This document shows positions 58,931-64,000 of a stretch of 64,000 bases of DNA, one piece after another. The translations under genes were made by a program, and so were the position numbers. The stretch is taken from positions 58,295-122,294 of the IMG/VR virus record IMGVR_UViG_3300017917_001839. One strand, written 5' to 3'. Under the pieces are notes generated by a model, which had not been told where the DNA came from, did not search any database, and worked only from the letters and a program-made list of their open reading frames with translations. How positions within the stretch are numbered: the stretch's first letter is position 1; the number at the start of each line of letters is the position of its first letter. This DNA is from a virus.

Positions 58931-60043
58931 ATGGCAGTGACATTTAACGAACTACTTGAAGGCGCCGGACTCAGCAATGATGCCCGTATGGCCATTCAAG
59001 AAGCCTGGGAGTCACGCCTTGTTGAAGCTAAAGAAGAACTAACAGCTGAACTACGTGAAGAATTTGCACAGCGTTATGAGCACGATAAGGCTCAAATCGT
59101 TGAAGCAGTTGATAACTTTATCACTTCAAAAGTTCATGCCGAAGTTGCTGAACTAGCTGAAGACAAGAAAGCACTCGCACAGGAAAGAGTTAAGTATCGC
59201 AGAGCCGTTAGTGAGCATGCTAAACTTCTAGACCGTTTTGTAACAGAAATGGTTGCTAAGGAAGTTAAAGAACTACGTGCCGATCGTGTTCGTGTAGCTG
59301 AACATGTTTCAAAGTTAGATAACTTTGTTACAGATCAGTTAGCTGAAGAACTAAAAGAATTCCACGAAGACAAGAAAGCACTAGTAGAGCAAAAAGTCAA
59401 AATGCTACGTGAAGGCAAGCGTCAACTTGCTGAAGCTAAGAAGGACTTTATCAGCAAGGCTGCTAACAAGGTTGAGCTAGTTATCAACCGTGTTATCAGC
59501 GAAGAAGTTAAAACCTTCCGTAATGACATCACAGCAGCTCGTGAGAACGACTTTGGACGTAGAATTTTTGAAGCTTTTGCAAGTGAATATAACACAAGTC
59601 ACTTAAACGAAGCTAAGGAAATTAAGAAATTCCAAAAAACACTAGCCGAAATGGATAAGAAATTATCAGAAGCCCATGCGCTTATTGCAAAGCAAAACGA
59701 TGCAGTTAAGCTAACAGAAAGCAAACTGAGAATTGCAGAAGATCGTTATGCCCGTAAACAAAAGCTAGACGAACTAATGCGCCCACTAGGCAAAGAGAAG
59801 AAAGAAATCATGTCTGATTTGCTTGAGTCTGTAAAGACAGAAAAACTTGAAGAGTCATTCAACAAGTATCTGCCAAGCGTACTCGAAGGTGAAACACCAA
59901 GAGCGAAAAAGACAACACTCAGTGAATCAGTTGTCAAAGAACACACTGGTGATAAGAAGGCACCTGTGCAAACAGAGGCCGATGACAACGCGGATGTAGT
60001 CGAACTAGACAAAATCCGCAAACTAGCCGGACTTTCAAAATAA
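58931..60043 (+). CDS. gp22: Prohead scaffold protein gp22
   Basis: The 370-residue protein is almost entirely helical and charged. It starts TFNELLEGAGLSNDARMAIQ and continues in long coiled coils (VAELAEDKKALAQERVKYRR). The C-terminal end VVELDKIRKLAGLSK resembles conserved ends of scaffold proteins in T4-like phages. T4 gp22 (269 residues) forms the prohead core and is destroyed by gp21. The gene lies between gp21 and gp23, exactly as in T4. Repeated segments such as DNFVTDQLAEELKEF and DRFVTEMVAKEVKEL suggest internal duplication of coiled-coil units. Confidence 0.9.
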   Translation: MAVTFNELLEGAGLSNDARMAIQEAWESRLVEAKEELTAELREEFAQRYEHDKAQIVEAVDNFITSKVHAEVAELAEDKKALAQERVKYRRAVSEHAKLLDRFVTEMVAKEVKELRADRVRVAEHVSKLDNFVTDQLAEELKEFHEDKKALVEQKVKMLREGKRQLAEAKKDFISKAANKVELVINRVISEEVKTFRNDITAARENDFGRRIFEAFASEYNTSHLNEAKEIKKFQKTLAEMDKKLSEAHALIAKQNDAVKLTESKLRIAEDRYARKQKLDELMRPLGKEKKEIMSDLLESVKTEKLEESFNKYLPSVLEGETPRAKKTTLSESVVKEHTGDKKAPVQTEADDNADVVELDKIRKLAGLSK

Positions 60044-60057
60044 TAGGAGTTATAGAG

Positions 60058-61203
60058 ATGGCAAACTTATTTGAAAGCAACTGGTCCGCAACCAAAGAAG
60101 CACTTCTCGAAGGTCTTTCTGGCAGCAGAAAGGCAACATTGGATGTGGTCCTCGAAAATAGCAAAAGATATTTGTCAGAGGCCGCCTCAGCAGGTGCAAC
60201 AGGTGCGGGTTCAGTCGCAACCCTAAACAAGGTAATGTTACCACTAATTCGTCGCGTAATGCCAAGCGTTATTGCTAACGAACTAGTTGGTGTTCAACCA
60301 ATGACAGGCCCAGTGGGCCAAATCCACACTCTCCGCGTTCGTTACGCTGAGACAGGTGGTGGTGCAACAGCAGGTGACGAAGCTCTAAGCCCATTCAAGC
60401 TAGCTTCAACATACGCTGGTTCACCAGATGCTACAGCAGCAGCTGAAGGTACACCAGGCCGCAAGATGAGCATCCAGATCCTCAAGGAAACAGTAGAAGC
60501 TAAGACAAGACGTCTAAGCGCACGCTGGACATTTGAGGCTGCACAAGACGCAGAAGCAATGCATGGCGTAGACGTAGAAGCTGAAATCATGCAAGCTCTT
60601 GCACAAGAAATCGTTGTTGAAATCGACCAAGAAATTATCGGTTCACTACGTACTCTTGCTGGTGCAGGCACAACACTTGATTTCCAAGGTGGTTCAATCA
60701 TCGGTACTCCAACATACGTTGGTGACCGTCATGCGCTACTAGCAATTGAAATCAACCGTGCAGCAAACCGTATCGCAGCACGCACACGTCGTGGTGCAGG
60801 TAACTACATCGTAGTAAGCCCAGAAGCACTAACAATCCTACAGTCAGCTAGCACATCAACATTTGCTCGCACAACTGAAGGTAGCTTCGAAGCCCCAACA
60901 AACACTAAGTTCGTTGGTACACTAAACGGTACAATCCGTGTGTTCGTAGACAACTACGCCGCAGACGGTACAAAGGTACTAGTTGGTTACAAGGGTTCAA
61001 GCGAGACAGATGCTCCTGCATTCTACTGCCCATACATTCCATTAATGAGCACAGGTCCAGTAATGGATCCAGCTACATTTGAGCCAGTAGTTAGCTTTAT
61101 GACACGTTATGGTTATAAGGAACTAACAAACACTGCAAGCTCACTTGGTAACGCAGCAGACTACGTAGATGCAATCACACTTGCAAACGTATCCTTCCAG
61201 TAA
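60058..61203 (+). CDS. gp23: Major capsid protein gp23
   Basis: The 381-residue protein shows VMPSVIANELVGVQPMTGPV then GQIHTLRVRY. It also has KTRRLSARWTFEAAQDAEAM, NYIVVSPEALTILQSAS and the C-terminal VMDPATFEPVVSFMTRYGYK, all conserved in T4-like gp23. It is shorter than T4 gp23 (521), lacking much of the insertion domain, as in small marine members. Codon use is the most GC-ending in the window, as expected for the highest-expressed protein. AGGAGTT precedes ATG 60058 and a terminator follows. No gp24 vertex gene is present directly after it. Confidence 0.97.
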   Translation: MANLFESNWSATKEALLEGLSGSRKATLDVVLENSKRYLSEAASAGATGAGSVATLNKVMLPLIRRVMPSVIANELVGVQPMTGPVGQIHTLRVRYAETGGGATAGDEALSPFKLASTYAGSPDATAAAEGTPGRKMSIQILKETVEAKTRRLSARWTFEAAQDAEAMHGVDVEAEIMQALAQEIVVEIDQEIIGSLRTLAGAGTTLDFQGGSIIGTPTYVGDRHALLAIEINRAANRIAARTRRGAGNYIVVSPEALTILQSASTSTFARTTEGSFEAPTNTKFVGTLNGTIRVFVDNYAADGTKVLVGYKGSSETDAPAFYCPYIPLMSTGPVMDPATFEPVVSFMTRYGYKELTNTASSLGNAADYVDAITLANVSFQ

Positions 61204-61230
61204 TAGTTAACTCTATATTTGGAGAAGAAA

Positions 61231-61258
61231 GCCCTCGCCTAGTGCGGGGGCTTTTTTT
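61231..61258 (+). terminator. Intrinsic terminator after gp23
   Basis: GCCCTCGC (61231-61238) and GCGGGGGC (61244-61251) form an 8-bp GC-rich stem with one G-T pair. Seven T residues (61252-61258) follow. It closes the head unit before the next late promoter. Confidence 0.93.
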
Positions 61259-61284
61259 GACTTTTAATTCTTTTTCTTTTTATT

Positions 61285-61292
61285 GATAAATA
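61285..61292 (+). promoter_or_regulatory. Late promoter of the fibre gene
   Basis: GATAAATA lies 36 bases before ATG 61329, which has AAGGAA as ribosome site. Upstream is a T-rich stretch with TTTTAA but not the complete palindrome. Confidence 0.7.
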
Positions 61293-61328
61293 GTTCTATA
61301 AGTGATCAACACCTAAGGAACGATTTAC

Positions 61329-64000
61329 ATGTCAAAACGTACGGTTATCAAAGCTGATGAAGAGCTAGTAATCAAAGGTAAACTTACCGTTGAAGGTAAC
61401 GTTACGCAGATTGAAACTACCCAAGTTGTTAATAGACTAGAGTCTAACAGCCTGGTAATTAACAGCGACGGTGAAAACGTTACTGCTGAGTTGACATTAA
61501 ACAGTGATGGTACACTTGCTACAATTAGTTTTGACAACGCAGATGGCGAGTTTAATTTTAATCAGCCAATTAATTTAGGTTCCTATCCAATCACTACAAC
61601 TGGTAACATTACCGGTGCTAATGTAATTGGCACTTATCTTTATGGTAATGGTAGTAATATTACAGGCCTTACAACCACTATTGTAAGCGAAGGAACAAAT
61701 TTATACTTTACCGCAGCAAGAGTCCGCGGTAATGTTAGTGTAGTCGATGAAGGCGGTGATGGTAGCCTAACATATAATACAAGCAGCGGCGTATTCACAT
61801 ATACTGGTCCAAGTGCTAGCGAAGTTCGCGCACATTTTTCCGCTACATCTGCTACAGGCATCACTTACGATAGCGCAAATGGTATATTTGCATTAGCTAG
61901 TATTCCAAATAGTAGTTTAACAAATAGCGCAATTACTATCAACGGACAATCTACTCCGTTAGGAGAAACAATAACACTTGACACCGGAGACATTGACGAA
62001 AACGGTAATTTGTATTTTACTACTGCTCGTGCAAATACTGCAATGGACACCTATTTAGTAGGTGGCGACGGCATTGATTATACATCTGGTACTATTGCCG
62101 TTGACAGTACAGTTATTAGAGACACCGGTGATCAGACTATTACAGGTAACACTGCATTTGTTGGCACAACAAGTGTTACCGGTGACATTGTTCCTACCGC
62201 AGCTAACACATATAATTTAGGTAGCTGGGCAAATCACTTTGATTATGTATTTGCTAATGTGTTACATGCTGAATATTTAGACTTAGCAGATGCAAACATT
62301 GCTGACATTCACAATTCATTTTATGTTGGTATAGCTGACAGTCCCCTTATTACACGATCAGGCTATGGTTTAACATTTACGCACAACACTACAGGTGCAT
62401 ATTATGAAGTAAATGCAGGCGACGGCTTGCAGATATCTGGCAACAATGTTGCTGTAGACAGTACAGTAGTTAGAACCACAGGTGATCAGACTATTACTGG
62501 TAACATTGGTATCAATGGTACGCTAACAGTTGCTGGTACAATCAATAGCCAAAACGTAGAAGATACTTACGTTAAAGATACAAAGATTACTCTAAACTCA
62601 AATGCTGCCGTTGACAATACTGTAAGCATTGAAGTTAATAGACCGGTTGCAGGTTCCAACACTTATATTAAATGGGACGAGTCGACTAATCAATGGAAGT
62701 TTACAAATAACGGTAGTACAGAATTCCTGTTACCAACCAGCACCACAGATTTAGACGAAGGTGCTAACTTATATTATACCGCTGCTCGTGCAAACACTGC
62801 AATGGATACTTACTTAGTAGGTGGTGCAGGCTTAACATATAGCAGTGGTACATTTGCAGTCGGTGCAGGTACAGGTATTACTGTAAACGCAGATGACGTT
62901 CAGCTGAATGCTGATTATGTTAAAAATCTAATTAGTGGTTCAAACGGAATCAGCTACAATTCAACTACTGGTGCATTAACTGTGGACAGCACAGTAATTA
63001 GAACCACAGGCGACCAATCAATTTCGGGTATTAAAAACTTTACTGGCGAACTAGTTATTCCGTCAGCATTACCTACTTCAAATAACACCATTTATGTTAA
63101 TGCGGGCAACACCGCAGTTTATGCTTATGTTAATGGTCAGCATGTTCAGCTTACAGCAGATAGTGACGTAGGTCAAGTAGAAGATGTAGGCTCTACTGGC
63201 ATAGATATTTATGCTGGTTCTAGATCGGTAGTCTTAGGCAATAACACAGTTTATTATCACGGTATTAGAAGTATCAATGCAGGTAATTATTTAGATATCA
63301 GCGAATCAGCTAACGTAATTAGTGTTGCTGGTAATGCTGCAGGTATCAGAGGTTTGATTAGTGCTAGCGGTAACATTAGCTATGATAGTGCTAATGGTAT
63401 TATCAGTGAAAACTTAACCACAACAGACATTGACGAAGGTAATAACTTATACTTTACTACAGCAAGAGTTCGAGGTAACATCAGTGGTTCAGGTCTAATT
63501 ACCTATAACAGTAATACTGGTGTAATCAGCACTACTGCAGACAATTACAGTAATTGGAATGTTCAAACTGATAGTGGTGTTGGTGCAATACACAGTGTTA
63601 CAAGCAACAGTACAGTTATTGTTTCGGGTGGTACAGGTATTACTGTAACTAACACTGGTGGCAATATTACTATTGCAAGTACTAATGCCGCAGACATTGA
63701 AGCAGTTACAGCAGGCAGTGGTTTAACTGGTGGCGGCGTTAGCGGTGCAGTAACACTAAACGTAGGTGCAGGTGATGGTATTACAGTCAACGCCGATAAT
63801 GTTGCATTAAGCACAAGCGGTGTAGTATCGGGCACATATGGTAATGCTAGTGCAGTTTCACAATTGGTAATTGATGCATATGGTAGAACCACAAGCGCAG
63901 CCAATGTTGCTATTTCAATCTCAGCAAGTCAAGTAAGTGACTTTACTAGTGCTGCAAACACCGTAATTGATGCCAGAGTAAGTGGTGGTGCAGGCCTAAC
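61329..64000 (+). CDS. Long tail-fibre/adhesin protein (partial, cut by window edge)
   Basis: The frame is open from ATG 61329 to the window end, giving 890 residues without a stop. The N-terminus KADEELVIKGKLTVEGNVTQ is followed by repetitive beta-rich sequence. NLYFT-AR units (for example DIDEGNNLYFTTARVRGN) occur four times and DSTVIR-TGDQTITG units three times. ITGLTTT and GLTGGGVSGAVTL are typical fibre elements of marine phages. It shares the GLTGGG-SGAVTL segment with the fibre at 8837-10672. A parallel, trimeric beta-shaft for host recognition is the likely structure. A late promoter and a ribosome binding site support the start. The C-terminal tip lies outside the window. Confidence 0.78.
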   Translation, partial: MSKRTVIKADEELVIKGKLTVEGNVTQIETTQVVNRLESNSLVINSDGENVTAELTLNSDGTLATISFDNADGEFNFNQPINLGSYPITTTGNITGANVIGTYLYGNGSNITGLTTTIVSEGTNLYFTAARVRGNVSVVDEGGDGSLTYNTSSGVFTYTGPSASEVRAHFSATSATGITYDSANGIFALASIPNSSLTNSAITINGQSTPLGETITLDTGDIDENGNLYFTTARANTAMDTYLVGGDGIDYTSGTIAVDSTVIRDTGDQTITGNTAFVGTTSVTGDIVPTAANTYNLGSWANHFDYVFANVLHAEYLDLADANIADIHNSFYVGIADSPLITRSGYGLTFTHNTTGAYYEVNAGDGLQISGNNVAVDSTVVRTTGDQTITGNIGINGTLTVAGTINSQNVEDTYVKDTKITLNSNAAVDNTVSIEVNRPVAGSNTYIKWDESTNQWKFTNNGSTEFLLPTSTTDLDEGANLYYTAARANTAMDTYLVGGAGLTYSSGTFAVGAGTGITVNADDVQLNADYVKNLISGSNGISYNSTTGALTVDSTVIRTTGDQSISGIKNFTGELVIPSALPTSNNTIYVNAGNTAVYAYVNGQHVQLTADSDVGQVEDVGSTGIDIYAGSRSVVLGNNTVYYHGIRSINAGNYLDISESANVISVAGNAAGIRGLISASGNISYDSANGIISENLTTTDIDEGNNLYFTTARVRGNISGSGLITYNSNTGVISTTADNYSNWNVQTDSGVGAIHSVTSNSTVIVSGGTGITVTNTGGNITIASTNAADIEAVTAGSGLTGGGVSGAVTLNVGAGDGITVNADNVALSTSGVVSGTYGNASAVSQLVIDAYGRTTSAANVAISISASQVSDFTSAANTVIDARVSGGAGL
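61683..63485 (+). repeat. Repeated NLYFT-AR and TGDQ-ITG units in the fibre gene
   Basis: The unit D-[IL]-D-E-G-x-NLY[FY]-T-AR[VA] is seen near 61689, 61994, 62751 and 63430. The unit VDSTV[IV]R-x-TGDQ[TS]I[TS]G is seen near 62101, 62455 and 62983. The copies differ in codons, so they are old coding repeats rather than recent DNA duplications. Confidence 0.7.

Noticed and set aside
61683-63485. Repeats in the fibre gene as a CRISPR or DNA-level tandem array
   Set aside because: The units are conserved in amino acids, not in nucleotides, and have irregular spacing.

Overview
The window is a segment of a T4-like (myovirus) phage genome, AT-rich and gene-dense, with the gene repertoire of marine T4-like phages. 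Recognisable T4-type proteins are baseplate wedge gp25, gp6 and gp53, hub gp5, tube cap gp48, late sigma factor gp55, recombination nuclease gp47/gp46, gp26-type hub protein, portal gp20, prohead protease gp21, scaffold gp22 and major capsid protein gp23. Enlarged tail proteins and many glycan-type genes fit phages of open-ocean bacteria (pelagimyovirus- or cyanomyovirus-like). No photosynthesis gene, tRNA or integrase was seen, so the host cannot be named from this window.

Layout. (1) 1-7379, minus strand: a tightly overlapping operon of two radical-SAM proteins (one cut by the window edge), an SDR-like protein, three glycosyltransferase-like proteins, a class II aldolase and two unknown proteins, probably for making or attaching a glycan. 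(2) 7398-11380: a small lipoprotein gene between two near-identical terminators, then three tail-fibre or adhesin-type structural genes. (3) 11384-36285, minus: a giant 6,778-residue tail protein in the T4 gp7/gp10 position, then gp6 and gp25. (4) 36343-37313, plus: a two-gene early island with sigma70-type promoters (SprT-like zinc protease and a small unknown). (5) 37313-44084, minus: gp5 hub, a hub-like protein ending in an M15 peptidase domain, gp53 and gp48. (6) 44170-48903, plus: gp55, gp47, gp46, a sulfotransferase-like protein and a GIY-YIG-like nuclease, then about 570 bases without a normal gene but with strong hairpins. (7) 49508-50580, minus: gp26-type protein with a probable -1 frameshift extension. 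(8) 50682-61203, plus: tape-measure-like protein and the head module (gp20, small protein, inserted glycosyltransferase-like gene, acidic core protein, gp21, gp22, gp23). (9) 61329 to the edge, plus: a long repetitive fibre gene.

Regulation. Early genes carry classical TTGACA/TATAAT promoters. Structural units carry the octamer GATAAATA, which resembles the T4 late promoter TATAAATA and fits the gp55 encoded here. At four of these the near-palindrome TTAAAAC-N4-TTTTAA or a close variant lies 6-7 bases upstream, an element not part of the classical T4 late promoter. Strong intrinsic terminators close several units.

Most notable points: the late-promoter upstream element, the T_TTT_TTC frameshift site in gp26, the giant tail protein with YHYH and PA14-like domains, the glycan cassette, the structured region at 48904-49476, and an apparently degenerate lysozyme domain in gp5 beside a hub protein carrying an M15 peptidase.
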